Shown: piece after piece, positions 1 to 12,137 of the stretch
Layout: each line of letters opens with the position of its first letter
How positions within the stretch are numbered: position 1 is the stretch's first letter
Source: Umbelopsis isabellina
Taxonomy: Eukaryota; Mucoromycota; Umbelopsidomycetes; Umbelopsidales; Umbelopsidaceae
Assembly: GCA_016758905.1 (NCBI GenBank)
Contig: JAEPQZ010000004.1
Location: 930,001-994,000 of the forward strand
Direction of reading: 5' to 3'
Length of the DNA stretch: 64,000 bases
Program-made: the position numbers and the translations under genes
The notes under the pieces: model-generated
What the model was told of the DNA's origin: nothing
The model's input: only the letters and a program-made list of their open reading frames with translations
The model's database searches: none

Positions 1-710
1 ATCATAACTATTATGGGAGGTTGTCAGCAAGACGTTATTCCGAACTTCAAAAAGGCGGCATATTACGTACCCTCTGTGGGTAGCAAGATCAAAAGCCACC
101 GACAGACCCTGCTGGCCAGCAGCCAAATTCTTACGATAGAACCGGTTCGATTCCTCGACTGTACTGAATCCAGCATACTTATAGCAATACATACGTGGTT
201 AGTGGCCGAAATGTCATGTCAAACCTTTGACGTCTAAATATGTGCTCATATCGCCAATCATTTACCTGTCGAATAGTCCATGGTCGCGATGTGTACATTG
301 ACGCATACGGACCACGAGTATACGGGAATTTGCCAGGCAGCTCTTCCTCAAGATCCGCAATATCGCGTTTCGTGAAGACAGGTTTGATGTCCAACCCCTG
401 GATAATTTCAGAATAAACGCTTTAGCAAAGCAGTATAATGTAATTAACATCGATAGGAGTGCCATGGAAATTATTTCTACCTCTGGGGTATGCCACATAA
501 GTTTCTCTTCGGGGTCTTTGCCCTTGAGTTCCTTCTGAGCCATAGCTGCCCATTCCGGATGCAAAGGGTTTTTAGGCGGAACCTTTACTGAGTAAGCCTA
601 ACAAGATACAGCTTTAACTAACAGCCATTGTGAATTCGAATGCTGCAACAAATCCTTACTCTGAGCGAGTGCTTGACAGCTGTCAGACTCCCTGCACGCT
701 TCCAGCTCAT
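1..710 (-). CDS. methylmalonyl-CoA mutase, mitochondrial, N-terminal part (gene runs off the left edge)
   Basis: Adenosylcobalamin-dependent interconversion of methylmalonyl-CoA and succinyl-CoA in the mitochondrial matrix, the last step of propionyl-CoA breakdown. Four exons are visible. A short basic presequence begins [17 protein letters not shown] and is followed by family landmarks: [39 protein letters not shown], then [31 protein letters not shown] and [16 protein letters not shown]. These match the start of the catalytic barrel of human MUT. The ATG at 710 gives the presequence; introns follow residue 17, the WHTPE motif, the TIRQ motif and THRG. The rest of the barrel and the C-terminal B12-binding domain lie outside the window. 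Nothing seen is broken. The family call is very secure; whether the whole gene is functional cannot be judged here. Confidence 0.95.
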
Positions 711-1068
711 GTTGACAACAAGAGGAACAGAAACAACTCAGTCCCCGATGTGGATTCTCACGCTCTTTAATCTCGTGTAATTTATTTTTATGTGTAAAAC
801 TATGTACAATTGCATGTCTACGAAGGGATGCTCACCAGTTTTCATTATCCGCTACTACTTTCGCTCCTCAGCTCCTCCAATTCAGCCTACAGATTATTAT
901 TATATATTGTTCGAGTTTCTTTTTTTTTTTTTCTGTAAAAGAAATTGTACAACACCTGTGATCGAGTTCTTTTCAAAGTTGTTGACTGTTTCTTCAAAAG
1001 GTCGATAGGAAGTTCAGATCTACAGGCTAAATGTCAGCCAACGAAAAGTATCAAATAGTTCTGTGCGT
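711..1068. other. intergenic, mutase promoter side and PAP1 3' side
   Basis: About 360 bp between the start of the mutase gene and the stop codon of the poly(A) polymerase gene, both on the minus strand. It holds a 14-nt T run near 918-931 but no convincing coding segment or RNA gene. Confidence 0.5.
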
Positions 1069-2980
1069 CTAAATATCAAACCTTCTTATGATTTTTGCTG
1101 TAATGCCCATCGATTTATCGTCGAAATGCTCATAGGTATACATTTCATTTCCTATAAATTTCCAGATTTCTTTGCTGAGATCGAGTGACTTGGGTATGCC
1201 TATAAGTGATGATAATGAGCAGCTACCAAATACAAAAATGTTTGAGTCTTGATTATGTGTTACCATTGACGGGCCTCAACAGTAACCCGATATAATATTT
1301 GGCCACATATAGCTTTCTTGTGCTTTTACCATTAGCGCTATATGTACTTGAACTGTTGGATAATTCATTAGGGACGATATCATTAAAAGCTACGTTCTGT
1401 ATCTCTTTGTGTGATAATTCAGGATGGTCTTTGCTAGCTACATCAGTCAAAGGATGAGCAACCAAAATTGGACCCTTATTTTCAAGCCAAGTAACAAGAT
1501 GCCGTAAGCGAGATTCGATCCGGCCGCACCTGTCATTCGCGGAATATCTTCAGTACGCTATTGAGTTGCCATAACGTCAGTCAGTTTGAAGTTGAACTTA
1601 CCAAGCGACCTGTGTAGACGGATCCATAGAGCAAACATTTAGTCGTATGTAAAACGTGTAAAGATCAAAGAAATCATGGTCTTTAAAAAGGTTTTGCCAT
1701 GATGTTGTTCCAAGCATAATTTCATCGACAATACTGGAGGCTCTTCGAAGCTCAGCCAAAATAATCCACATTGTGCTTCTTGTAACATTATGTGTTGAGC
1801 ACATTGCTGGATTAGTTGGGGTTATGATGGGCATGATATGGTTTGCGGATTTCTAAAGCAATGTTATATAATAAGGCGCTGATCTAATAGCTTTTCAAAG
1901 TCGAGCTTAATGATAAACTAACCTTCTGTTCCCAAGCATTATTCACATTTTGGATTTGTTTCAACACAACAGGACTCGGCCATGACCATGAAGAAAATAT
2001 CCTAAAAAAGCGAGAGATGATTGTTGCAGCGCAACCATTTGGATATAATTGACACACTCTTGCTACTAAGATAGCCCAAGCAACGCCTCCAAGAAATCCC
2101 ATAGCATTGGAGTATATGCGTCTTCGTCTGGCCCAAAGTTTTATGCATTTCAAAGCGGTACGAAACGTCTCAACATTGGGAACCAGAGCCAGGATCTCGC
2201 TCGCCGTCCTTGGTCCATTGATAGTTCGTAAAGATTTTGCGTGTAATTCACCAATACGCAGGTCATCATTCAAGTCAAGATCAGCTGGAATAGTAGGTAG
2301 CTTCAAGCTCGCATAGATGAGATCAATCTACCAATTGAGTGTAAGTAGCTGCATTGAATATACAATCACGTCATGCATATTCACTTACATGGATACCAGA
2401 AAACACCATTTTAATGACAGGCACAAACGCATTTGACACCGGCTGATAAAGGTAGTGAAGATTAGAATCTATATCAAAGTCACGGTCTTCAAGCAACATA
2501 TAACAATACTCACCGTTAGCTCGGTTACTTCAGGTCGCCGGCGTAGTATGTCTGCTAATGTTGTAAAAAAGTGCTCTCTCCAGATATGTCGTGGGCATAC
2601 ACATAAAGTATCAATGTCACTATCCTCGGAGTGAGCTCCCAAGCGGTAGCTTCCGAAGGTGAACAGCTTAGCCACACACTGTCTGGCAATTTCTGGTGGT
2701 TGTTGTTCCGCTGTAACTTGATAAACAAAGTCGTTGACTATAAGTCCTAACTCGAAAAGAACCGACTCCCTGTGAAAAACCGACAACACAAAACCTTAAG
2801 TGAGGTGTTTAAGTGAGCTTGAGTTACTGTCTACTCTATCAATTACCTCAATTTCGTTCTTTCTTCAGACTCAACCATTCGTTCCTGCACCAAAACGTCA
2901 TTCAAGGATCGATTCAAACGCCATTCCCGTTCTGTAGGCTCAGCCTCAGATAAAGGAGGAGTAACACCATAAGTCTTCAT
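1069..2980 (-). CDS. PAP1: poly(A) polymerase, canonical nuclear type
   Basis: Adds poly(A) tails to cleaved pre-mRNA as part of the nuclear 3'-processing machinery. The nucleotidyltransferase signature FTFGSYRLGAHSEDSDIDTL carries the first two catalytic aspartates; the third is in the FSGIHIDLIYA segment. Central-domain landmarks follow: LRTINGPRTASEILALVPNV, KLWARRRRIYSNAMGFLGG, WAILVARVCQLYPN and MPIITPTNPAMCSTHNVT. The C-terminal RNA-binding fold contains ESRLRHLVTWLENKGPI and YYIGLLLRPVNG and ends DDKSMGITAKIIRRFDI. Eight or so exons are needed; for example the last intron is a clean GT-AG of about 69 nt after PVNG. The predicted protein is about 480 residues, shorter than yeast Pap1, because the basic tail after the RNA-binding domain is almost absent. 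Start chosen at 2980 for the MKTYGVTPPLSEAEP N-terminus typical of the family. It lies head to head with U1-70K. Confidence 0.95.
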
Positions 2981-3161
2981 ATGGGTCACAGTGTCGGGTA
3001 TGATTGGGTCGAGTCAAGAGCAGGTTCAGACAACTTTTAATTATAGACTTTTTAATTTTTCATGTCTAGCAAAAAGACACTGAACTGTGTCACGTGCTTT
3101 CTGAAAATCCATATTTTGGCGAGTTGACCGTCAGAGAGACCTTGCAATCTAGATTTGAAGT
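2981..3161. promoter_or_regulatory. divergent promoter between PAP1 and U1-70K
   Basis: Only 181 bp separate the two start codons, so the genes must share or overlap their core promoters. A perfect CACGTG E-box lies near 3092 inside a GTCACGTGC context. No clear TATA box is seen. Confidence 0.6.
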
Positions 3162-4318
3162 ATGACTGACAAGCTACCACCCAACTTGTTGAAGCTCTTC
3201 GCGCCGCGTCCTCCTCTTCCATATATACCACCACTAGACAGAGATCCCAGCAAAAGGAAAGGAGCGCAAATCAGTGGAATAGCACAATATTTTGATCAGC
3301 TCAAAAACCACGATCCCGATTACGTTCCATGGAAAAGCATTGCAGAAAGAAAGAAAGAAAGAGTAATTATCTTGCAAATGTGCTTTTTCAGCAAACTAGC
3401 TCAGATTGAGTACTAATCGGTTTATTGTTTTAGATGGAGGCAAAGAAAAAAGCTGCGACTGAAGCAGTCGAGCAAGGCGTAGCTACTTGTACGTATACTG
3501 CTTCGCGAACCTACTCAACATGGAAAAGAATTTACTAAATCAGGTTTTACCATTAATAGGGAACCCAGAAAACGACGAGAAAGTAATCGGCGATCCGTTC
3601 TGCGTACTGTTCGTTAGCCGATTAAGTTACAATGTCACGGAAGAGGACTTGAAGCGTGAATTTGACCTTTATGGACCGATAAAAAACGTACATTTTCGAC
3701 CATATGCCTTTTGAAATTGAAGTACGTGTAACTGACATTATGATTCTGCATTTAGATTCGACTGATTCGAGATCAGGAAGGTAAATCAAGAGGCTATGCA
3801 TTCATTGAATTTGAAAGAGAAAAGGACATGAGAGGTAATTTTCACTAGCTTACTATGCCATGATCGGGACAGAATATGGACTACTGTGGTATTGACTCTT
3901 TCTCGTTTTAGCCGCATACAAAGATGCTGATGGCTTGAAGCTTGATGGACGTAGAATCTTAGTGGATGTCGAACGTGGACGCACAGTAAAGGGCTGGAAA
4001 CCTCGTCGTCTAGGCGGCGGTCTTGGCAGTACACGATCTGGAAGTGCTGACCAACGTGCGCGTTCATCAGGTAGAAACGACTCTACTTCTGGTGGTGATA
4101 GATACCGAGACAGAGGTGGTGGTGCGCACGGATACAATCGATACAATGGCGGTTCATCCCGAAGAGACCATGGCTTCAGCGAACGCAGAAGAGGCAAGAG
4201 TCGGTCTCGAAGCAGAAGCCCTCGAGGATACCGTGATTACGACCGAGAGCATGCTGGTGGAAGAGGTCGAGATCGCTCAAGAGATAGATATGAAAGCGGC
4301 CCTCGCAGGGATCGTTAA
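3162..4318 (+). CDS. SNRNP70: U1 small nuclear ribonucleoprotein 70 kDa (U1-70K)
   Basis: Core protein of the U1 snRNP that recognises 5' splice sites. The N-terminus ([20 protein letters not shown], then [13 protein letters not shown]) is the U1-70K arm that wraps the snRNP core. The RRM follows, with RNP2 in [21 protein letters not shown] and RNP1 in [11 protein letters not shown], then [20 protein letters not shown] and [11 protein letters not shown], which are highly specific to this family. The tail is rich in RGG, RS and RD dipeptides (for example [18 protein letters not shown]). Five to six exons; the intron in the RRM falls between GPIKN and IRLIRDQEG. Shorter than vertebrate U1-70K because the RS tail is reduced, as usual in fungi. 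Divergent from PAP1. Confidence 0.95.
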
Positions 4319-4742
4319 TCTTGATTTCATTTGTGTTTTTTAAAAATAATAGTAAAGTTTCACTTTTAAAAACGGGAGCCAAGCAGTGTTTTCATTTGTT
4401 TCCCAAAGCCGTCAAAACAATAAAGTAAAGCTATTACCTCTACCAAATGTCTACACACATTTCTTTCCAAGTAGCGCGGGGACGAGTGATTCATATTCCT
4501 ATGGCGGCAAAAAGTACAATCAACCATATAAGCTTGTCAGACCGATAAGAGATATGTTGGGTCTGTAACAGCTTTGTTATGTTTGAACAGCTCTTTAGAC
4601 CTGTGTAAAGCTCTGTCAGACCTGTCAACCGTTTTGCTTGGCCTGTTAACAAATTTGTTACGCAAATTGTCCGAGCGCACAGATTCGGATTAAAATTGAA
4701 GCTCAGACCTTTGCAGAGCATTTCTTTCTCACTTCACACAGC
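4319..4742. other. intergenic between U1-70K and the TTC39-like gene
   Basis: This 424-bp gap contains the degenerate 21-bp tandem array listed separately. Short open frames cross it on both strands but none resembles a known protein. Confidence 0.5.
4561..4663 (+). repeat. degenerate tandem repeat, about 21-bp unit, five copies
   Basis: Five consecutive blocks of 20-21 bp align by eye, most starting CTGT or TTTG: 4561-4580, 4581-4600, 4601-4621 (CTGTGTAAAGCTCTGTCAGA), 4622-4642 and 4643-4663. The rough consensus is CTGTnAACAGCTnTGTnAGAC. The last unit contains a perfect 14-nt palindrome, TAACAAATTTGTTA, at 4647-4660. It lies 80-180 bp upstream of the next gene's start. Confidence 0.6.
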
Positions 4743-7625
4743 ATGCTTGAAGAGGATAATTCGCAGGCTGGAAACAATTCAGCTACTGAAAAATCTCCAG
4801 AAGTAGCAGCCGATGAGCTCACGAATGACAAAACAGCCAACTTGGCGGAAAGTGGTCTTGATTCGGCTTATTTGACACCAGACTCATCAGACGACCCTGA
4901 AAGCACTGCCGCTGCCGAAACAAGTGAGCACCAAGAGCAACTCCAAGCTGATAATGGTGAAATCAAACTTGGTACTCCTGCTCTTCTGCAGGTTCCAAAT
5001 GATGGTACCGAAGAACAGGCTGCTGCCAGTCAAACGGCAACAGACGAGCAAAGCCAAGAACCGTCCTTGGAACAAAGGCTGGCTGATAGTGTGGCTATTA
5101 GTGCACCAAAGGCAATCACTGCTCAGCAATCTAATAACGTTCAACGTACAAGCTCTTTTAGCGCCAACCCAATCAAAACTGGCAAAATCAATCTTAAAAC
5201 CATCACAGCGAACACGCTGGGACCCCGCGAGCAAGAAGCAGCAGACGAGCCGGTGTTGAGAGGCATACATCATCTCTTCAACAATAGATTCAGTCAAGCC
5301 AAGAACATTTTTGAGGATAAGGCGGACAAGGATCCACTTTACTCTCTCGGACTGGGAAGTATGGCTTTTTTGATAGCAACTATGGTAAGTCAAGCGATTT
5401 TTTTCCAAATCTAGTCTGAAGCATGAGGGTCCACCAGCTAAATTTTTGACAGAGTGCTAGCGAACATGACATCAACGTCGCCCTTGAAACACTGACCAAC
5501 GCGTACAATATTGCTACTGCTCAAATCAGCGCGACAAAAACACCACTGTCCGAGAGGTTCAGCAACTATTACCGAAGCATGACTTCGAAAGAGGAGGCGA
5601 ACACCCAACAGGAACCACAAGCGGAGTTTCTGTCAAACGGAACCATGAGAGCACATGTGATAGTCGCTGAAAGCTGCTTGCAAACAGCCATATTACAATT
5701 TCTTCAAGAGAGTATGTTTAGTTACATGAAGGGAGCTTTGAATTTGAAACGCTGTGAGTTTTGACATATTGAGTTTGTGTAATTCACGCGACCTATCAAA
5801 ACTAATTCAAATATTGAAGCTTATAAAAGTTATAATATGGCTTGGCAAGAGTTCCAGAAGATGGGACAACAAGCATACACTTTGCTGGATGAAGATACCA
5901 TATCCGGAATTCAGTTTGGGTCAGTATACTGGGAATATATGTGCTTTGCAAAGATATAATGCTCATTGGCTCACCTATTTTATGTAGCATTGGATCCATA
6001 CATTTGCTGTTGCCCATGTTGCCCACTAAGGTTTTAAAGGTGGTTGCAACATTCGGATGGACACCAGATCGTCCTTTAGGTATCTCCATGCTTAAGGAGT
6101 GCGCAGCAAAAAAACGTGTTCGAGCACCAATGGCTGCTTCAATGTAAATTTTATTTTAGCCAATGACAAATTTACGCTTATGAGACTAACCATAGTATAC
6201 AGGCTGTTAGCATATTATTCTATTTTGACAACATTCGCTCCGCAAGTTCTTGCTGCTGATAATCTACAGCCCGCAATTGAGGTAAGAGGGCTGGATTATG
6301 ACAAAAACTGGTGTCGCATATCGCTGAAATGCACTATCTTTAGACATTGCTTGAATCACAACAAGTATATCCCAACTCGTCTTTCTTCTTGTTCTTCGCT
6401 GGCTACACATCGAGATTGACAAAGAACATCACTCTTGCATCACAATCATTCGAATTTGCGAGAGACATTGCCCAAGGCGAGGTAAGAATCGTGGTGAATC
6501 ATGGCAAATATAGCGCAGATCGTTCGCTGACAAACTGAATTAGTTGGCAGCCGTCGAGTTTAGGCTTTTGAGTCAGTATGAAATGGCATACAATTATTTG
6601 ATGACCACCAATTGGCAAAAGGCTGCAGAGGCTTTCAGTGAACTGCAAAAGGAGAAGTACTGGTCAGAAGCATTCTGCAATTTTGCATATGGTGCATGCT
6701 TGGAAGCTCTTGGAGAGCGCACAGACGCCATTTTGGCTTTTGCTGAAGTACCACAGCTAGTGCCTGCGAAAAAACGCAGTAAAATGTCTGGCCTTGACGC
6801 TTATGCTATCAGAAAGGTTGAGACATTCCAAGCTAGTGGATACCAAGATATGGACTTCACTATGAGTGTAAGGTTCTAAGTTAGAAACAATGTAAGATTG
6901 CCTATAATGCTAAAAATTATTCGTTGATTTAGGCACTCGAGATTCTTTGCATCAACAACCTGTTTTGCATGATGGAACCTGACGTCTTGCACGACTGCTT
7001 AAAGCTTGTTGATAAAGCTCTGGAGAGTATCATTGAAAGAGAGAAGCAAGAGTATGAAATTCGCATGAGAGAACTCGCTCCAGGAACCGCTCCTCCAAAT
7101 TACTTTGACCAACGTGGTACTCTGCTCTTGATCAAATCATCCATCCTCAATTCACTACATTACTATCGAGATAGCATCCTCCATTTAAATTGGATTATTG
7201 ACCATGGTGTTGCCTATCAAAGTGAGAAATGGCTTGTACCATTCGCCTGCTGGTAAGTAGTGTCATCAGATCTTTCCCAACAATGAGATATGTCATTCTC
7301 ACAAATACTATAGGGAAGCCGGTGTTACAACCTGGGGATTAGAAGAAAAGAGTAAGAGTATTGCGTTCTGGGATAGGGCACTAACGTACACCAAGTACGA
7401 CTTTGAATATAGATTGACACTGGTGAGTTACTTTACTTGACAATAATTTCTATGATCAAATGCTAATACTCCACAAAGCGAGTCAATCTTGCGATTGAGA
7501 GGGCTTTGGAACAAGGGGTTCAGCGTCCAGCACCGAACCAACCAGACAAGGGGCCAAGTACTAATGGGCGGTCAAGAATGCCAAAATCAACTTCGACTAC
7601 ACTTCCACCCGATGATGAAGAGTAA
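4743..7625 (+). CDS. TTC39/IML2-family tetratricopeptide protein (DUF3808)
   Basis: Relative of yeast Iml2, reported to act in lipid-dependent clearance of inclusion bodies, and of animal TTC39. An acidic, low-complexity N-terminus of about 150 residues precedes the TPR-like region, which opens with IHHLFNNRFSQAKNIFEDKA and DPLYSLGLGSMAFLIATM. Further helical pairs include RAHVIVAESCLQTAILQFL, LLSQYEMAYNYLMTTNWQKA, YWSEAFCNFAYGACLEALGE and FDQRGTLLLIKSSILNSLHY. Near the end YQSEKWLVPFACWEAGVTTW is a family hallmark. About eight to nine exons; the tail ends LPPDDEE. Start taken at 4743, the first ATG of the acidic exon. The exon structure around 5750-6450 is the least certain part. Convergent with the mS23 gene. 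Confidence 0.85.
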
Positions 7626-7914
7626 TTGTTGTTCTAAAAAGCACCGTAATCATAAATTTCTGAAGCCATATTTCAAAAAGTTACACCTATGGGGAAAAAA
7701 CGTGATCAGCTACAAGTCGCTTCAAGTGCAATGTTGATTATGTTTTTTGTTTATTTGTTCTTAAAGTATCGTACTCCTCCAGCAAGGGACACGTTAGAAA
7801 TCTATATTGACAAAGAAGTGTACAGTGAAATGTTGAGCCAGAATCTAATATAACTTGAGTGCGACAACTTCATAAAGCTTTTGTACTGGTGTCGATGTAA
7901 GGGGGGATTTCGGT

Positions 7915-8660
7915 TTATTGAGTCATTGATTTCAGGGCTTCTGCAATGGCTTTCTCTTCCCGTTGGAGAGTTCTCTCTGTTTGCTTCTTAGCCGCCAGTG
8001 CGTTGAAGACACTATCTATCTTTGATTGCGCCAGTCGCTTCTCCTCTTCCTCCTGAGCTCTAATTTCATAGAATTCTGAAGTAGCCTTTGCGTATGCTTG
8101 TCGTTCCGTCATATTTTGACTAACCATCAAATGCAATTGATATTTGATGACCCTGGCAGAAAAGAAAAATAGTCATTAACATACTATGATCACTCATACT
8201 CAATCGTTTGTGACAAACAAACTTACGTTTCTCCATCAACTTGAGCAGGATGCATACCATCCAACAGCAATTGGCTAAAATTAGTTCTGTTTATACCGTC
8301 TGTAGTCTCAACCAAAAGTTTTGGTCTTTGCAGTTCAAATGGATGATCTTTATAAAACTGGCGTCTAAGTCGATCTTCTGGGTAAACAATTGGGCGAGGT
8401 TTTGGGGCTCTGGTTTTGAGGTTCTTCTGCTTATGTCGATTAATCGAATGTGCGGGCAGTCTGTTAGCTTGACCAAACTGCTTTTCGGCATTAGTTTGGC
8501 CCGCAATGTTGACTTCTGTATTCTGCGCTCGAATGACTGATGGGCCAGGAGGAACTGCCTGTACAGCTGCGAACCATGTTGGTGGCTTCTTCAAAAGCTT
8601 TCCCTTGAGAAGCCGGGATACGTGCTTTGTTAACTCGGTTGGTGGGGCACGGTAGGCCAT
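7915..8660 (-). CDS. RSM25: mitochondrial small-subunit ribosomal protein mS23 (Rsm25-like)
   Basis: Component of the mitochondrial 37S subunit. Two exons: the first (to about 8225) begins MAYRAPPTELTKHVSRLLKG and carries PPTWFAAVQAVPPGPS, the proline-tryptophan region typical of mS23/Rsm25, and YPEDRLRRQFYKDHPFELQR. The second supplies a charged helix ending KAIAEALKSMTQ. Total length is near 215 residues, in the family range. Only 161 bp separate its start from that of NOC3 on the other strand, so a shared promoter is likely. The family assignment rests on my recognition of the N-terminal motif and gene size. Confidence 0.75.
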
Positions 8661-8821
8661 CGTGGACTCAAGAATTTAACAAAAGGAACAGAGATACAAA
8701 ATGTTTCTTCAGCCACCCAGTTGTAAGCTGTGACTGTCTTTTTACTCGCATCCAACTTTTTTTTGTACAAATTTGCTTGCCAGTCAAGCTTCCCGCAAAA
8801 AATAACCTCTAGATCTACTTC

Positions 8822-11800
8822 ATGCCAGCAAAAAAGAGATCAGCGGCGACCAAGCCTTCAATAAAGGTGAAGAATAAGACTACCACGAAGGCTTCTCAGA
8901 ACAGCTCAAAAGCTGTATCCAAAAAGCCTTCAGCAACTGGACCACCGAAGAAGAAGGAAGCAAAGGTTTGTTCTCAACTTTTACATACAATAAGAGTACA
9001 ATCTCGGATTTAACATGTCTACTGACTTGGTGGCTATAGAAATCTAAGATACCAGAATATGTTGAGGTTCCTACTGTTGATGATGAGGACATTGAGCTTT
9101 CTGACGAAGATATGCAGTTCTTCGAAGAGCACGGTGATTTTACAAGCTTCTTGAAATCCATGGACTCAAAAGCTATCACGAAGTAAGCGAACAGCCAACT
9201 TGTTTTCTGCAACTTGATTGAGATAACTCATGCTTCCCATTTTAGAAACGATGCGACCGTTAAGAAACCGGTTACTCGTGCTCCGGCTAGATCAGTACCT
9301 GAGCCCACCGCACTATCTTCCTCAGAAGATGAAGATTCCGATATGGAAGACGGTGATGTAGAGATGACCCAATTGAACAGCTCTGACGAAGAAGATGAGA
9401 ATGAGGATCAGGAGGAGCCAGAGGTTGACGACACTGAAGAGACAATAAGCGAATCAGAAGAAGAAGATGACGCAGAAGACTTCGCTGGTTCTGACGTGGA
9501 ACAGGATTATGAACTTAGACCCAGAAAGGTTGCCGAAGAATGGACCAAAAAGGATAAGTTCACGAAACTTCCTATCAAATTGCCCGGTGGCAAGTGGGAG
9601 CAGGCTGCAGAAGAGAGTTCACAAGACGAAGATGAAGGGCAAGATGAAGAAGTCTTTGCTTCTGATGATGAAGTCTCAGAAATCGAGATGGAAGAGCCTG
9701 AAGCAGAGACGCTAGAAACTCCCAAAAACAAGAAACAAGCGTTTTTGGAGAAGAAGGAAGAATTAGCTCAAATTGCATCCACTATCATGGAGGATCCGGA
9801 AGCAAATGTAGGGTATTGGTTGAATCCTAACTGCATAACTTCAAAATCTTTGTTAACATTTTCTTCTGATAGATGGCTTTAATGAAAGTCTTGAGGACAA
9901 TTTCAAATGACAATAATCCTAAAATTCGCCAACTTGCACTTTTAACCCAATTAGCTGTCTATAAGGATGTTGCGCCTGGGTAAGTCATTAGACCATGTTG
10001 TCCTTTTTAAGCATCATATTACTGACAGTTCTTTTACAAAGTTATCGCATTCGACCTTTGACGGACAAGGAAGAACAGACTCAAGTATCAAAGGATGTCA
10101 AAAAGCTTCGGAACTTTGAACAGGGGCTGCTCTCTAATTATCAGGCCTATTTGACAGATTTGGAGCGCATCTCAAAAAGTATGTAACTGGATCCTTCTGT
10201 TTCGTACCGTAGAGATTATCCATATGCTAATTATCTTCATATAGCTAAACCAGCCGAAGGCTCTACCGAGAAAGAGGATAAAACCGCTATGGTTGCCACG
10301 CAGTGTATGTGCCAGCTTCTCACCAACCTCACACACTTCAACTTTCGCCTGAATATTATGACTGCTGTTATCACTAAAATGAGTACCGTTCAATGGACCA
10401 ACGTAAGTAATCACTTGCGTATTTTCAATGTACACTACCGGTTATTTAAACCAAAAGCAACCAATAGGTCTCAGCAATATGTTGCAATTCTATTATTGAA
10501 GTCTTCAAAAACGACGAGTCCGGCGAAGCTTCTTTGGATGCTGTCAAACTTATCACCCGAATGGTGAAGTCTAAGGGCCACAATGTCAATGATGCAGTGA
10601 TAAACTCTTTTCTACACCTGAGGTTGAAGGATGAGCTTGCACCATTAGCCGATAGAGACGGCGAGCATATGAAAGGAAAGAAGAGACAGAAAGTCGCGAA
10701 GCATCATATCTCAAAGAAACAACGCAAAGTAATGAAGGAAAACAAAGAAGTAGAGAAAGAACTTCGCGAAGCCGAAGAGGTCGTCACTAAGGAGGAAAAA
10801 GATCGAAATGTAAGCGTCTCTTTGATGTGATAGCATTTATTCTAATTCGATAAGATATCTAACATGATTTTATACAGCACACAGAGACTCTGAAGCTTGT
10901 TTTCGCCTGCTATTTCCGAGTACTTAAGCACCATCAAACATCCAAGCTCCTTCCAGCCGTGCTAGAAGGACTTGCAAAGTAAGTCGTCGGATATCATATT
11001 CTCATCATTGAGTTCTTTGATTCTAAGTATTATTTTTAGATTTGCACATCTTATTAGTGTTGATTTCTTCCGAGATTTACTCGAAGCAATGAAACAAGTT
11101 ATGAATTCAGGCAACACACCAGATTCAGAGGAAGAGAGCAACTTTTCTGCTGCCGACACCCGCCGACGCCTCCTCTGCTCTATTACTGCTTTCCAACTAC
11201 TCTCTGGCCAAGGTAAATTTCAGTATATGTAGTGTATTATGTTGGCAACTCATATTAATGGCTTTGATGCAGGAGAAGCGCTTAATCTGGATTTGCAAGA
11301 CTTTTACACTGAAATATACCGTTTGCTTTTGCCACTATCTCTAGACCCTGATATCGAGAAAACTCCCATCAGTCAAAATGTAGATGATGATAACAACGAA
11401 ACAAAGAATCACCAGGTTAAGCTAGAAACTGAGGCGGAATTGGTGATTAAAAGTTTAGAGCTCATGTTTGTGAAAAAGCGACATGTAAGATTTAGCTTCT
11501 TTGTCATTCTGTTTTATCTCAGCTTCTGATTTATTTTATTGCAGATCTCATTACCAAGAGCCGCTGCTTTCATCAAGCGATTTGCTACTACTGCTTTGAA
11601 TATGCCAGATCAAACAGTTGCCCAATGTTTGACTCTAATCAAAAAGCTCATGAATGTAACGTATTGATGATTATCTATTTTATACTCGACATAGCTTGGA
11701 CTAATGACATTTCGTAACTGCAGAGAGAAGCAAGATTGGATGCTTTGCTGCAATCGGAAGACAAGTCAGGCAACGGTATCTATCTGCCTACTCTTAATGA

Positions 11801-12000
11801 TCCAGAACTATCCAACCCTTTCGCAACTAGCATTTACGAACTCTTCTTATATCAAGTAAGTTTTCAAGCATTGAAGTAATGCCTTGATTGTCGAGACATG
11901 TACTTATCCTTTCTCCTAGCAACATTATGACCCCAATATTCGAGCTCTTGCAAAGTCATTAGCTGCTTTTCAACCGGTTGGGAAGATCGTTAGAGCTTAA
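8822..12000 (+). CDS. NOC3: nucleolar complex protein 3 (Noc3, CBF/Mak21 family)
   Basis: Ribosome-biogenesis factor of the 60S pathway that pairs with Noc2 and, in yeast, also takes part in replication licensing. The N-terminus is lysine-rich ([13 protein letters not shown]), followed by a long Asp/Glu/Ser region around 9300-9720. Next come NOC3 landmarks: [51 protein letters not shown] and [20 protein letters not shown]. Then [19 protein letters not shown] and the CBF domain with [20 protein letters not shown] and [16 protein letters not shown] near the C-terminus. About ten exons; introns are short and GT-AG. Predicted length is about 800 residues. Convergent with the OXR1 gene 137 bp downstream. 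Confidence 0.92.
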
Positions 12001-12137
12001 ACACTGATTTTCCTATTAATGTAAATAAAAATTACTTAGAAAACAGCTTTTTCGTCTATGTGCTTTATGTAATCGCTATTTCAAAGACAAACAATGCAGG
12101 AAGTTACAAGATCGGGAAAAAGTAAAAGGTATATCAC

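Noticed and set aside
4491-4721. 76-codon minus-strand frame over the 21-bp array
   Set aside because: Its heptad-like repeats are explained by the DNA repeat; no start context or homologue supports a protein.
4887-5408. 173-codon minus-strand open frame
   Set aside because: Antisense to the acidic first exon of the TTC39-like gene; no similarity of its own.
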